NCBI GenBank assembly: GCA_028023455.1
Contig: JAQFVV010006425.1
Coordinates: forward strand, 1,240,001-1,304,000
Origin: Epiperipatus broadwayi
Taxonomy: Eukaryota > Onychophora > Udeonychophora > Euonychophora > Peripatidae
Length of the DNA stretch: 64,000 bases
Direction: 5' to 3'
In this document: piece after piece, positions 1-17,654 of the stretch
Layout of the letters: the number at the start of each line of letters is the position of its first letter
Position numbering within the stretch: the first letter of the stretch is position 1
Translations under genes and position numbers: made by a program
The notes under the pieces: generated by a model
Seen by the model: only the letters and a program-made list of their open reading frames with translations
Told to the model about the DNA's origin: nothing
Database searches by the model: none

Positions 1-939
1 TGAAATCACTAAAAAAAGAACTTGTATAATTTTGTAATTTATGTCATCTTCAGAACGTTTCCTTTAACCTATTCAGATAAAATATCATAATTTTTTAATT
101 TTTAAAAAATTGATTTGTGATACAATTTTCACAATAACTTTAGTTTTAACAATATTAGAGCAAAATGTTATATATAGCCAGAAAAATGAAATGATCAAAA
201 TAAAAATAAAGCTACGAAAAGTATTGATTACTCAGGGAAAAAATTATATTCCTCATAAAATTCTGATTCAAAACTTATATAATACTTCTTATGAGATAAA
301 GTATAAAAAATAGATATTAATCAAATAATAATTAATGTAAATAAAATATTGTGAAATTATCTTTAACTAATTATAATAAATGAAAAATAAAATTCAGTCA
401 GCATGAAATTATAAAGAAGTGGCAGGGGAGAATAAAATCACCAACTGATAATACCACTATAATTATATTAAAAATGTACAAAAGCATATAATTTGAAAGT
501 CCAACTAAGATCATCATGTTAGTATACACAAGTATGTACATCATAAAACTGGTTAGTATATATGTATTGTGCAAATCTCTGTTAAAAGTTATGTAAACTT
601 GATAGTTTGAAAAACAAGATGCACTACAGTTTTGAGCTCTGTTTTCCATTACTTTCTCAAAACTTTTGATTCTAGATATTTGATAAAACAACCCTTGTTA
701 AAACATTATATTTAAATTGAGTAATCCTTGCAAATATAGAAATTTGGACAATCAAAATAACATTTGTTCAAACAACAAAATAGTGTATAAATTTAGAATC
801 TACAAGAGTTTTTCATTCAATAGTCAGTCAAAGATTTTTAGGAAAAAATATGTAAGTACATATAAATTAAAAATTCTAAGGCATATATTTATAAAAAACA
901 TTGTATTTATATTCTATTTCTTTTCAAATATGTCTTGCA
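1..939. other. AT-rich non-coding DNA
   Basis: I see no exon, RNA gene or recognisable mobile element here. The sequence is strongly A+T biased. The short open frames have low-complexity, Asn/Ile/Lys-rich translations without splice sites or motifs. It is probably intron or intergenic DNA. Confidence 0.5.
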
Positions 940-2090
940 GAATGAGCATATTTGTGCATAATATATAATATACTGTGATGCTAGCAAAGTATGTGTTGTA
1001 AAACTTACATATATCTGCATTACATATGTCATAATTTTAAACATATGTGATCAAATTTATTAAGAAAAAAAGAATAATTAAAGAACTAGTCAAGAATATT
1101 ATTAAAATGCAGTTTTGTAAAATAAAAAGGTTGTGTTATATTGGTTTTTTGAAATAGAATAAAGTTTTAGGAGTGGGGAAAAAGTCTAAAATAAAAATAT
1201 TTAACCCACTCTCTTCTTTTTAAAGAAAACTCTCCATTTATAATATAAACATAAGTAAAAGTTAGAATAAAATTTGTTTGTAAAAGAAAACTTTTGAAAA
1301 ATGTAATTAATTTAAAAGATTATTGATTGAATAATTTAAAAATCATGTAAACTATCTCATAAAAGTGATAGTAGATTAATCTAAAAAAAGATTAGATTAA
1401 AGCAAATATAAAAATCAATTAGATAAAACAAAATGTAAATTTAATTAAAAAACAGATTTAAGTCACCATAAAAATTAAAAATAATGATGAGGAATTAAAA
1501 ACAATGAAAAAAAGAATAAAAATTACAGCTGGTTATTATTGTTCAGTCGGATTATTCAGTTCAGACAGAATGCAGAACTCAGAATTTTTCATTGAGAATT
1601 GAAACAACCAGAGATCCAGGTATTTGGAAGCTGTAAATGCAGTAGTAAGCCAGTCAATTACTGCAGTGGTTAACATCAGTACAGAGACAGTACAGAGACC
1701 ACTTTAGAAGTGTTCAACTGGGTTTTGTGCCTTTAGCCATCAGCAAAAAATATCAACTTGCCTTGCCTGGAACCAACATCCAGAACAAATTTTTCAATTG
1801 TATTTATACTTCCACATACTGTCTCTCCCATTGTTCAACTTAAACCTGGAAGGAAAGCCATGAAACCATCAATGGTGAAACAAAAAGCAAAATGATTGGA
1901 ATCAAAACCAATGGAAAATTGACAATCATGAAAACCTGGGTAAATATATTTTGATCGCTGTTTATAGATATTTTATTTTAAATGTAATGAACTTTAATTA
2001 ATGAAGGACTACTATAAAATTTAGCCTGAGTAATTACTTACATGTTTTATTTGTAAATTTTAATATTATTATGTTATATTACAAATGTGT
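940..2090 (+). repeat. Dispersed repeat family A, copy 1 (~1.15 kb)
   Basis: Reading this segment against the reverse complement of 51240-52440 shows an extended, gapped match over about 1.1 kb. Matching landmarks include atactgtgatgctagc near 970, ttgtgttatattggtttt near 1131, the block around gttagaataaaat near 1260, actatctcataaaagtgata near 1350, and aatgaaggactactat near 2000. The central part (1530-1950) is richer in G+C than its surroundings. I find no open reading frame, tRNA promoter or obvious terminal repeats, so the class is unknown: a non-autonomous DNA transposon or a decayed retroelement are both possible. Divergence between the copies suggests the family is not young. Confidence 0.65.
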
Positions 2091-2469
2091 GTGCTTGAAT
2101 AACTATTGTGTGCTTAATTATTATTTGGTCTATTCTTTTTCTCTCTTGTCACTGTTTCACAAGTAATTTAAGTGTATAGTTACTTTTTATGTACTAAATG
2201 ACTATGCTGGACTCTTATTTAAGAGTATGAGATAGCATGGGATATTTCAAACACTGGATTAGGAGCCTGTCATCCTTAGTATGTCTGCTATAATATTTTA
2301 CCTTGATTACTGAGGCTTGGATTTATAAAGCTAAGGAATCAAATGTTTGAATATTAATAATACTACATTACTAATAAAAAATATGGTTAAGAACTGAACA
2401 AAATAGAATTTGGACATTTTATTGATTTAACTTTTTTTTTTGTAAAATAGAATGGTATATGCAGCTATT

Positions 2470-2495
2470 AATTATATATATATATATATATATAT
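2470..2495. repeat. (TA)n microsatellite
   Basis: A short uninterrupted alternating TA tract immediately precedes the tRNA-like segment that begins near 2500. Confidence 0.8.
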
Positions 2496-2497
2496 TG

Positions 2498-2700
2498 TAA
2501 TGGTTAGAATCATCTATCTCGCTAACACACTGCAGAATTCAAACCCCAAACCTGAAACTGAACATTCTAGGAGGAGTTGCCTTCTAGATATACTAAGTTT
2601 GAATCTAAAGTCCAAATTTCACAGTGCCACCTACATGATAATGCATCTGATGCTACTACTAATATAACCTTTTACTGGTGCCTGGTGGTCAGGGAGAAAC
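2498..2700 (+). repeat. Possible tRNA-derived SINE
   Basis: The start carries an A-box-like stretch (taatggttagaatcatc). About 45 bases later comes gaattcaaacccc, close to a pol III B-box. The spacing fits a tRNA-related promoter. The following ~150 bases are less AT-rich than the surroundings and could be the SINE body. There is no second full copy in the window to confirm the limits, and a tRNA cloverleaf does not fold cleanly, so this is a tentative call. Confidence 0.35.
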
Positions 2701-3239
2701 AAAAGATGTACAAAAGAAATGTAGAAAATAGATATATAGACCGAGACAGTGATAGGAATCAAAAAATTAAAAGATCAAAATTAGTTTTAAATGATTTCAA
2801 AGATTTATTTATATAGTAATATATAACACCACTGTCTGCTTATATGAGACAGGGACACTTACTAAATAATTGTTGGCATTACATTCTAATAAATGACAAA
2901 AAAGGTTTTAAAGAAAATATATTCTATTCTTCAAGCTAATATAATATTACGATAATGTGCTTAAAGAGATGGGAACATGTGCGAGGTGCTTTGAGTAATT
3001 ATAAAAGTTTAATAAAATATTTGAAAAGTAAGTGTTATAGAATATTTATTGTTTTCGAGAATAGTACAGACAAAAGCTTACTAAGCAATAAAGTGGGGAT
3101 TTATTTTATAATTATAATTAAAGCAGAGGGGAGGTCGGTATTGCTAATAATGAATTTATTAAAGGATGGAGGTTGTGATACATTTAAGTCATGGATGCTT
3201 TGTAAAAATAAATAAATAAATAAAACAGTAGTGAATATC
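2701..3239. other. AT-rich non-coding DNA
   Basis: Nothing recognisable. It contains short poly-A runs and an aaataaataaataaataaaa tract just before the GC-richer island at 3240. Confidence 0.45.
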
Positions 3240-3450
3240 TGAAATGACTACGGAGGGCATCTCGCCGCTGACCTGTAGGAATGTGTTGCCATGGACAGCC
3301 AAAACTTAGCGACTGGGTGACGACTGCATCTAATTCCCAGGTGTGACATTTGAGTACACACTCTGCCTGGGAACTGCAGGAAATGAAAAGGAAACAGACT
3401 TGGCTGTTTAAAATTCTTGGAAAGAAAAACAAAGCAGTCTCAACAACCAA
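3240..3450 (-). other. GC-richer island with an exon-like splice acceptor
   Basis: On the minus strand a pyrimidine-rich tract ending catttcctgcag (AG at about 3377) reads like a strong splice acceptor. It is followed by about 150 bases of balanced composition in an open frame containing CVLKCHTWELDA and PWQHIPTGQRRDA. A possible donor (tacag/gtcagc) lies about 100 bases downstream of the acceptor. I do not recognise the peptide. It could be a small exon of an unknown minus-strand gene, an exonised repeat, or a relic of a processed copy. Composition and splice-like ends are seen; coding function is inference. Confidence 0.25.
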
Positions 3451-6400
3451 TTCATTTATAGCAATACTAGACTAATGTATATAAAACATACAAAATGGGG
3501 TTTACTTGGATTAAAAAAATGCCCAATCAAATTCCCAGAAACTTATTTAAAAGTGTCCGCACATTCTCGATATCTATGACAACTTTGAAATTAAAGTAGA
3601 ATACAGTATTTAAAAATAGGAAAATGCATGCTTGTGGTTTGAAAAGAAAGTATAGATTTATTAACGCAATCATGCATTTGGGACACATTTAATCATTGAC
3701 CTCGCACATACTCTCATATTAGGTTAAAATCAATAAAATGTAGATTTTAAACTATTTGATTATTATAAATATTAAAGAAGATTAGAATAGCCCTTGAACG
3801 AGTGATTCACGAGATAATAAAATTGGGAATTATTTATAAATTTAAATATGCCTTAATATCGGCGTCTTACGTTCAACAAAGGGAATAATTCACTCTGTCA
3901 AAGACTATTCTGACACATTATCATAATAAAATAAAAGAAAGCTTAATAAATAGAAAATATTAACCCAAGGATAGAGAGCAAAACTGTTGATTATATTAGA
4001 ACACATTAAAGGAATACACAATGAAGTTAAGTGAAATAAAAGAAAAACAATTTAAAATAGCTTAGCATGTTAGTTAGGAATCACAAGAGCTCTTGGGTTA
4101 ATTTGGGGTTACCTCTGGAGAAGCATTTGCAGGTAGATTGATGGTTGGCAGGTTTTATACAATTCAGCAGCAAAATCTGGAATTGTTCATATTTTGGCAG
4201 CAGCAGCAGTTTTAGGGTTCCTCATGTGATAGCTTTCGATGGTCTAGAGCAGCAGCTGGCCATTCCCAAGGGGAAATAGTTTTCTTTCTGGCTACTCTGT
4301 CATGTCAAGGTTAGCAAATTTAAAGGTTGGGTGGTTCATAGGTAAGACTGTACTCACAGTAAATAATTTGAAGATGAAAACTTGGCTTCAAATTTAAGTT
4401 CGCAGGCACGTAGCTAAAATCTCAGGAAAATATATTTTGAAATCTTGCCCAAGGATATTTTACTAGAGTATTTTCACTAGACACATTTGCTGAAATATCA
4501 CTAGAATAATTTTGGTTAGAAACATTTCATTAGCAAATCACTAGAATGGAGAAAAAAAAAGAAAACCCTCCTTTTTATAGTGGAATTGAACAATACAATT
4601 GCCCTGGAGCATTACAAAAATACTTCGGACTTTGCTTACTTATCAGCTGTAATTAATCCTATCCGAATGTCTAAAGGAATTTAACGAAATTTTAATGAAT
4701 TTCTATTGTTAATTTCCTTGTCGACATTCAAATTACAAACTTGATTTAATTAAAATTACTTTTGCTAATTAAAGAAAACCTTGAGTGGACATCTGCTGTA
4801 TTTTTAGATAATAATTAAAACTATTGTTCATACCAACCCTCATTTATTTTAACAGAAATATATGGCATGACTTTTATTAAATTCAAAAGAAAATTATTTT
4901 ACTTTTTAAATTGCAATATTTGAATCTATCCACTAAACGAATATGAATTTTATTTTAAATCAAAAATATATTACGACTATAATATATTTTTGTAAATAGA
5001 TTCAAGCAAAACAATTTTAACTAACAATTTATAATTTTGACATAAGTTTTAAAATGCATATCATAGTGTGTGCACAATTACAACTTATAAACCTACTTTT
5101 TAAATAAATCTAAATTATGTGAACATATACATAATACATAATATTTTATTTATTTGGGCATAAGTTATACTTATATATATAATATGAGCGTTGTACTTGT
5201 GGTTTAAAATTGGGCAGGATTTTCAGTATATAAGCACATTGCAAACACACTATGATAGATTAGGGTTCAAACTAAGGTATGAGGGTAGGAAAGAGGTGAG
5301 AAAAGGCGAAATGAAGATCTGCAAAGCAGATCTTACTGTTTCAATATATATATATTGGTTAGCTCAATTGAGGTATTTTTTTACTAAGTGAATAACTTTT
5401 CTTTTTTTTTTTAAAAAAAATCTAAAACACAAATAGTTCATGGTAATCTTAATAATTGGTATAATTTTCAATTATTGTTAATGATTTCAATCTTGTAAAT
5501 AAAATAGAAATAACTTTACAAGACACAAATCTTTATTTTAATATTGATTGAAAATATAATTTTTGAATACATAATCGATGAAGTAACTACACTCTGGATC
5601 TGTCATGGGACAGAATATTATTGATGGTGATAATATAATTATTGATGGGAAATAGAATATAAACTGTAAATGTGTAGTAGTTAGGAAGTATTTTTTGTCA
5701 ATAAGCATCGCATCACCTCCACCTCTTATAATCTAGTACATTATTCTTATTTTCTTTTTCTTACATTAGGAATAAGTTCAAAAATAATATTCTTTATTCG
5801 GCATTTGTTTTCAAACCAATTTCTGTGGCTGAGGCAGCTATTGTCTTTAGAATTTGAGGATCTTATTATGTCTTAGCTGTTATAGATGTAAATAAAAACT
5901 AAGAATGAGAGTATTAATTTGAAATCACAACTATTTTTCAGTAAATCTATCAGGCAATTTAATAAATCATTATGATATTTTATTTTTCGAAATAAATTAC
6001 AAAGGTCGATAGATTAAGCACCCTGATTTTGCATCCTATTGAGTGCCTCTTAATAAGTGTTTATCATATGATATGGTGATGAGCCTTAGAAATTTGTTCT
6101 GCTTGGATATTTTAAATGCTTAGAGATAAGTAAAATATTTTTTATTCTGTCAAAATCAAACTTCTTTTTGCAATCACACTTATGAACTAAAACAACACTT
6201 AGTATCCCAATTTAGAATAATCATTCTCTTGTTGGGTTAAACAGTGAAAAAGTATACCATATATTTACCTGACTATTAACTATTAGATAATCAAAATTCA
6301 CATGACTTTTCTTTATACTCCCCACAGAAATATCTGCTAGATAGTATTTGAATAGTGGCTAAATTACCTGTGAAATAATTAACGGAAAACATCTTACATT

Positions 6401-6739
6401 TGCAAAAAAAAAAAATTCAGCTACTTATCTAATAATGAATCCATGGATAATGGATGTTCTAACCATTAAACCATCAGCTTCATCGTATATGTAAATATGA
6501 TTTCCTTTCTCTGAAATAGTTTCTAGAAAAAGTTTTATGCATGCTTAAATGCATGAAAATTTATAGTTATCCACCTAGTAATAAATTTCAGATGGCAGAT
6601 GTATCTTATAGATTGTCTAACCATTAAAGTATGAACGTTCTTACATATGTAATTATTGTTTTTTTTAAATGCTTACTACTCTGTTCTAAAGATCACATGA
6701 TCACTATCTCATACTAGCACATAATTGTTATTAAACAAT
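3451..6739. other. AT-rich non-coding DNA with faint tRNA-like remnants
   Basis: No gene is supported. On the minus strand around 6436-6480 the motif gatggtttaatggttagaac resembles the A-box region of a tRNA-derived SINE. A similar but poorer motif lies near 6612-6640. Neither has a convincing B-box, so they are only faint relics. The rest is low-complexity AT-rich sequence. Confidence 0.4.
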
Positions 6740-7143
6740 TCAAAACAAAGCAAAAACTCTTCATATAGTAGTGCCATCTTGTGCTAACAAGAGCAATCAA
6801 TGGATGCCAGAAAGCTTGTGCAAAAATCCCTATCTAGTCCCTACTCATCCAATATCCCCAGACTAGTTTCTGTCTTGTGGCAATCATCAGTGAGGAGCCT
6901 TGGATCTGAGAGCACTATCTCCAGACTAGTTTCTGGCTTGTGGCCTTCATCAGTGAGGAGCCTTGGATCTGAGAGCAGTGCTCTCAGATCCAAGGCTCCT
7001 CACTGATGATGGCCACAAGCCAGAAACTAGTTTGGGGATATTGGATGAGATAGGGATTTTATGCACAAGCCTTCTGGCATCCATTGGTTGCTCTTATTAT
7101 TACAAGATGGCACTACTATATGGAGAGTTTTGCTTTGTTTTGA
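6740..7143. mobile_element. Foldback element, family B
   Basis: Two near-perfect inverted arms meet at 6978. The centre reads ccttggatctgagagca, one G, then its exact reverse complement. Outer ends match as ttcaaaacaaagcaaaaactc (about 6740) and gagttttgctttgttttgaa (about 7123-7142). The left arm contains an internal tandem duplication of about 60-70 bases (the unit containing ccagactagtttctg, near 6865 and again near 6932), which the right arm lacks. No transposase frame is present, so this is a non-autonomous foldback/MITE-like unit. A single arm of the same family is at 58050-58255. Arm identity is high, implying a recent formation or gene conversion. Confidence 0.85.
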
Positions 7144-8539
7144 AGTGTTCTAAAGATAATATTTATAATTAATTTTATTATCATAATAATAAAGACACTA
7201 AAAATTTCGAAGCAAAGATTCCTATCATGGAAATTGTGGAGTCAATTATATTATTTTGTTGATAAAAATTAAAAATTACTGGTGGTGATCATCCTTGTAC
7301 GCTGTAGTTGAGTTTTCTCAATCCGACTGCGGGCAAGAGAACATAACTTAAATCAACACTATAATCAAACTATTTTCTTTTCTGTATTTGAAGAATATAT
7401 GTCGATATTTTTTATGACACACTGTTTTTATTTTTGATTAGCTTCTTGTTTCTTTTCTAGTAAAAATAATATAGCTTTCAATAATTGAAGTATCGTATAT
7501 ATTGAAGACAATATTTAGTGTCTGATCTAATAAAGTGTAATAATAAAACAAAAAACCCATGTCAACTGAAAGTAATAAATTTTCCCTTTAAGATGCGATT
7601 TTGTTTAACCTTTTTTATGAACACTTTTTAAAATCAATAGTTTTTTTTACGCAATATACTCATATATGCATCAGTTATATATAACAATTTGTTATTACAA
7701 TCAGTCAGACATAGGTTCGTTTAAATAGAATGTGTCAAATCCTTATCAAGTAATGGCATTTAAAAGTATGTAATTAAAAGTCAACTTTTAATTAGTTTTT
7801 TTTCTACGTTATTTACTGTGTTTGTTTATTTTATTATCTTCAATCATTTAATTTGAGTCATTTATGTCTTTGGTCACCTTCTACCGCAATTTTTAAAACA
7901 GAAAAATCCAACAGGGATACTGACAGCATGAAAATGTGTGCCCACATTTAAACATTCTGGTTACTCTTAAAATACAAACTCAGTTTTCAAAGAGAGTATT
8001 TATAAGAAAGTGCACATTTCAAAGTTGCTGTTTCCTGATCTATGTTCTACAATAATAAAAAAAAACCCAACAATGTCAGCAAAAACATAAAAACTCCACT
8101 ATGAATGATTATAAATGTAGGACATTGAATTAAAAATAGTCACCTGCTGCTTACCCCTCTCCTGCCCATACATTATTAGAAATTATGGCAGTCATCAAAA
8201 TATTCTACTAATAAAATAGATATTTTTAAATTGAAATAATAATAGAACTGTCACAATTTCTAAGTCATATAATAAATGGTTAATTGGAAGAATCCAATTC
8301 GACCAATCCTGAAATTTGGACTACATAAGTGGATCAAGTCACTATTTCATAATGGCAAACCTAATCAAAAATCAGAACTAAAATTCCCAATTTTTATAAG
8401 CATTTGTGATATCTTTAATATATAAAATCTTATGCTCTCAGTCAGCCCATAGACATTCTTCTGAGCTAGATTTTGATACAGCAATATCTCCTCAGACAGC
8501 TTATTTCTATCCAAACATCCCAACGATATTATAAAGATA
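7144..8539. other. AT-rich non-coding DNA
   Basis: No gene or repeat is recognised. The last ~100 bases approach the gypsy-like remnant and may include its decayed 5' part, but I could not find an LTR or primer-binding site. Confidence 0.4.
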
Positions 8540-9170
8540 TTACTTCAACCTCCATGTTCAGGGCAGGGCGCTTGTGATTTTACAACACAATTAAGAAACC
8601 TAGCTTTAAACTGCAACTTCAACGATTTCTTAAATGAATCTCTAAGAGATCAAGCTTTAAAGTTTAGCTGTTAATGGAGTCATATACCACTTTTCAGTTC
8701 ACAGTCTCACAAATGGCTTTAGTTGAGACTCCAGTGAATCATATAGGATTCCATTAAATAAATGGGCTCCAAAAGTGGTCAGACAGTGAACTGGATCAGA
8801 GAAATATACACCCAATGAAAACAAAATCTAAAATTATAAATAGCTAAATCTGCAAAAACAAAATACAAATCTTTGCTATAGTTGTGACAAACCAAATCAT
8901 GCACATACCGAATATGTTCATTAGTATAAAGTGAATGTGTTGTACTCGAGTCTAGTTGTATAGAAAAAGCATGTTTAAAAAATCAAAAACAAATCACTCA
9001 GAAAAGTAGATCTAAAAACTGGAAGAGCAAAGTAAAATCCAAATAAAATCAATACCTGTATGAATAGGGTGAAAACTATTGATTCCAATCTCAAATTATA
9101 ATTGAAGACATGTCAATAACAATGGATCTGGATACCAGATTTGCCATTTCTATTTGTATTGAAAAATAAA
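8540..9170 (+). pseudogene. Decayed Ty3/gypsy-like gag and protease remnant
   Basis: Three conceptual blocks lie in the order expected of an LTR retroelement. At about 8586-8672 an open stretch reads LRNLALNCNFNDFLNESLRD, which has the character of the capsid C-terminal region of Ty3/gypsy Gag. At 8874-8915 is CYSCDKPNHAHTEY, a CCHC zinc knuckle of spacing C-x2-C-x4-H-x4 whose last cysteine is replaced by Tyr. At 9122-9169 is MDLDTRFAIS, an aspartic-protease active-site loop in which the DTG triad has become DTR. Stops and frameshifts separate the blocks and no reverse transcriptase or LTR was found. It is a dead fragment. The family assignment rests on motif order and is inference from three short matches. 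Confidence 0.6.
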
Positions 9171-13855
<4,685 letters not shown>

Positions 13856-14024
13856 AACTAAAATGCATGGCAGGCAATAGAGAGATTGCTAAATAATAAA
13901 TAGATAAATGGACAGATATACAAAATGACCTTATATATAAATAAATAAATAGGTACTTATATAGATACATATTGAACTTAAAGAGACCTTCATCCTGCAG
14001 TGGATTGATAATGGTTGATGATGA

Positions 14025-14137
<113 letters not shown>

Positions 14138-14319
14138 CATAGATAGATGAGCAGGTAGGCAGAAAGACAAACAGACATATAGATAGGCAGACAAACATTG
14201 ATAGATGAATGAACAGATAATTAAATGTATGGGTTGATAGTTGGATTGATGGAAAGATAGATACATCAATGGATAGATAAAATATTGGTATCAAAATACC
14301 TTTCAAATTGCACATTGCT

Positions 14320-15209
14320 TTGCCCAGATCTCTCCAACAGCCTTTCGTAAAGAAATAGTGATAAGCAAGATATTAGTCAAGAGGCTTATCTACTGTTGGA
14401 TTGTGAGAACTCTAGCTAAGAATAGCGTTACAGTAATTTACTGACTAATATTTGATAATTAACTGGATTAGATATAAGCTGGATATTAGAAGGAAAAAAC
14501 TTGAGTAATTAACACCTTTATAAAAATTTCAAGTCATAAACAGACGCAAGTCTATGTATGCGTTTTACATAAGTAAAGAAGTTTTTATAAAAAAATTATA
14601 AATGCAGTAGTTTAAACAATTTTTTTTTTTATTAAATAGCAAATAAAAGTATTGATTAGTATTTTGTGAATTATTATTATTTTAATAATTACGATGAAAC
14701 CGAAATGACTATGTTATTATCAATGTCTAATAATATATTTATTTTTCCGAAAAACTTTCCCATGATTGTATTTATAAATAGAATAAGTCAATTACGAATT
14801 AGTTTCAAAAGACTTCAAATAATAAAAAAAATACCTCTATTGATATTTAGTTCTATTTTTAAATAGACCTTATAAAATTTATAATAAAGTCATATTTATT
14901 CCTATTAAAAGCTTAAAGAAACTTTACAATTATAACTACAGAATGTAATACAGTATTTTAAGTAAAAATAACTCACACGTATATACATGCAAATATTGTT
15001 TATTTTTTTAAAAGGCTATGTAATTTAAATTATAATATTTATCTTTTCACAATCTTTTGCGATTGAGAAAAAGCAAGAATTATTTGAATTTAATAAAATA
15101 AATTTAAGAGAACATTAGCTAAATAAGGATATTTCAAACAATTTCATCAAAAATGTTAAAACAATCTTATTGTGGGAAAAAATTATACATGCATTAAATT
15201 GAGCTATCT
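14320..15209. other. AT-rich non-coding DNA
   Basis: Nothing recognisable except that 14300-14420 is somewhat richer in G+C. No open frame with motifs or splice signals was found. Confidence 0.4.
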
Positions 15210-16080
15210 CCAAATTGTCCAGGACCAAAGTGCCATCAGCACCATTTTCAATTATTATTCCATTTCAGGATGAAATCTCTTCAAGTTTAATCCCATTTCT
15301 CCAACGTATAGTTTTCCTTGTCCGCATCATTCCAGCAAACTTTCTTATATCATTCACGTCACACGTGATGGTTCTTTAGATCTGGACAATCTCTTGAAAT
15401 TCTATGGTAAATGAATATGAATAAAATTAATCTGAAACACATAAGAATAAAAAATATGGAAATTTTATTTTTATTTGGTCCTAAGGTTTTGAATATTAAA
15501 GAAAAAGTTAATCAATTGGATACATGTTTGGATTGTAAGTATGATTTGTCTTTTTTGTAGTATGATCAGACCATCTCCATTTAAGTCTCTTAAATCTTTT
15601 AATGTTTTCCATAAAATCTGATTATTTGTATTACCTACATATTTTACCTTCTATCTTTTCCTGTTAGTCTTAACATGCATCTCTTAATATAATCATTGAG
15701 AGCTTGAAATGTCTGCATTGCTATTCTATTCAGGATCCAAGTCTCAGATTCATAACTAATAATGGGTAGAACACATACATTACAAACCTACACATGACAT
15801 AATTTTTTTCAAAATTAATTTAATTCCATGAAATGATTCCATTCAATTTTAACTCTGTAATTAATTTAAATCATTATGTTTCCAATTAAATCAGTAATCT
15901 GACCAAATTATGTGTAGTTGTTAATTTCTTTTAATTCATGCTTATTTATCTTTTTCTCTTGAGAAAATTCATTGGTGTTTCTTGGTTTTAAATTCAAGCA
16001 TAAAAAGCTAGTAAACTCAACATTCTGACTGATGCATGTTTTTGAGTAGTCTATCCATATTTGTTAACCATGTTAATAGT
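15210..16080 (-). pseudogene. Degenerate RTE-like LINE fragment (end of reverse transcriptase ORF)
   Basis: Conceptual translation of the minus strand gives collinear blocks typical of the C-terminal part of RTE-clade polyproteins. 15650-15787 stays open for 46 codons and includes CVLPIISYESETWIL and MLRLTGKDRR. 15268-15352 gives DIRKFAGMMRTRKTIRW followed by RNGIKLEEISS. Upstream, around 15880-15960, a weak block fits the preceding conserved region. Frameshifts and stops separate the blocks, so the copy is dead. The reverse-transcriptase catalytic box itself is not identifiable. The best match in style is RTE/BovB-type elements; a family-level name needs a library search. Confidence 0.65.
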
Positions 16081-16221
16081 CACATAGTGATAACAGCTGC
16101 AGTTGAAGCTAGTGTAGGATAGATAATAAAAATTTGCTCTGGTTGGTGTCTTTAATGTTTCAAAGAAGAATCAACTTTTTTCTTTAATTAACAGCAATTG
16201 TCTTTATGCAATCATTTTTGG

Positions 16222-16257
<36 letters not shown>

Positions 16258-17563
16258 GTGATCAACTTTTTAAGTATCATATTAAAGTCACATACATAGA
16301 TTTGTACCACCTATATCTAACTGATAAGCAAATAAAAATATCCATTTCCCCTGGAACTTAAAAGTTTAATAAGGGATGCAAATTTGATAACATATGCAAG
16401 TGCAAAGTGGTTTGGGAAATTGCAAAGAATTCATGTGTTTTATTGTCTGAAAAATTGAATATCTAATTGCCTTATTTGCATATTGTGCCTCATTTACATA
16501 TTATATCATATCAATTATATAAGCATACCTGAACTGCATAACATTATTCAGGTCTATAATTTTTCCAATGTTTTTCCAAAAGCTAGTTCATTGCAATTAA
16601 TTAGTTTATGTTTATTATTTTTACCTTTATATCTGAACTTGAAGTCAATGAGTGCTTTAGAATTCATAATAAAATAGTAATAATCCTGAAATCATTGATT
16701 ATATAAATGAATATACTATTTCTTTTACTAGATGATGAAATTGCATTATATTAAAGTTGATTTTTTTTTTTTTTAGTTTTGCAGACACCTTCATCTGACC
16801 AATCTAAAGTAAATTGAAATTTTTACCTTCTAGTTAAGAATAACTATACATCCAGTTAATGAACATTAATAGTAGGCTAGCTGCATTGGCTATGGGTTAG
16901 TTTTTTAATTAAAATATTAAACATGCTGATGTAAAACTATTTTAAGATTTGCCTTGCCTAAACTTAAACTTCAAACTGTGGATGTAGAAAATGGACATTC
17001 TAAATAATATGCATTGAGGCTATTAGAATTCATGGTGATAGTGGGTTTCTAGGACTCATTTGCAATTTAACATAATATTGAAAAAATGTAGATAATTCAA
17101 AATAATTGATAATTGGATTCAAACAATATGTCCATAACCAAAATTCTAGCAAAACTCTGTAAAAAATTAATATACAATATTTGTAAGTCCTAAAAAATAC
17201 TACATATTAATTTATTGGTAAATCAGCCTTTAAATAATTCATAGTAGATAAAGTCTCCTTAAATATAAACCATGGTTCAAAATACAACAGTGGTGATTGT
17301 GTATATCCAAAAGATATATAAATTAATAGTATGTGCTTAAATATAAAAATAAAAATACTGCAGATGTTTTAGTACAATTACATAATAAAATATAAGGAGG
17401 GTACCCCAAAATAACTGAAATCATTCTCTGGTTAGCATATCATTGTAGAATATACTTTTGCTATTACATACTTCTTGCAGAAACACTTCTGCATCAATCT
17501 GCCAAGTGTCATCACAGTATGAAATCATGGTACCACATAATTTTTTTCTCATATGTCATAGCA
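16081..17563. other. AT-rich non-coding DNA
   Basis: No gene is supported. A (TA)n tract of about 28 bases lies at 16224-16252, and a poly-T run sits near 16760. Otherwise featureless. Confidence 0.4.
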
Positions 17564-17654
17564 TCATCCAGGAAGTGAACCCGCTAACCTGGGACAACCA
17601 CTTGTAAAGCAGCTGTCACTAACCTCTCGACCACCAATGCTTGACATAGCACAT
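17564..17654 (-). repeat. tRNA-Val-like SINE head, copy 1
   Basis: On the minus strand the segment reads as a tRNA-related promoter. It has an A-box tggtcgagaggttag, an anticodon arm gctgc-tttacaa-gtggt whose seven-base loop places TAC at the anticodon, and a B-box-like ggttcacttcc. The layout matches the copy at 50340-50412, but this one has a short insertion (gttagc) before the T arm and mismatches in the stems. The acceptor ends do not pair, so it is a SINE-type derivative and not a working tRNA gene. Confidence 0.7.
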
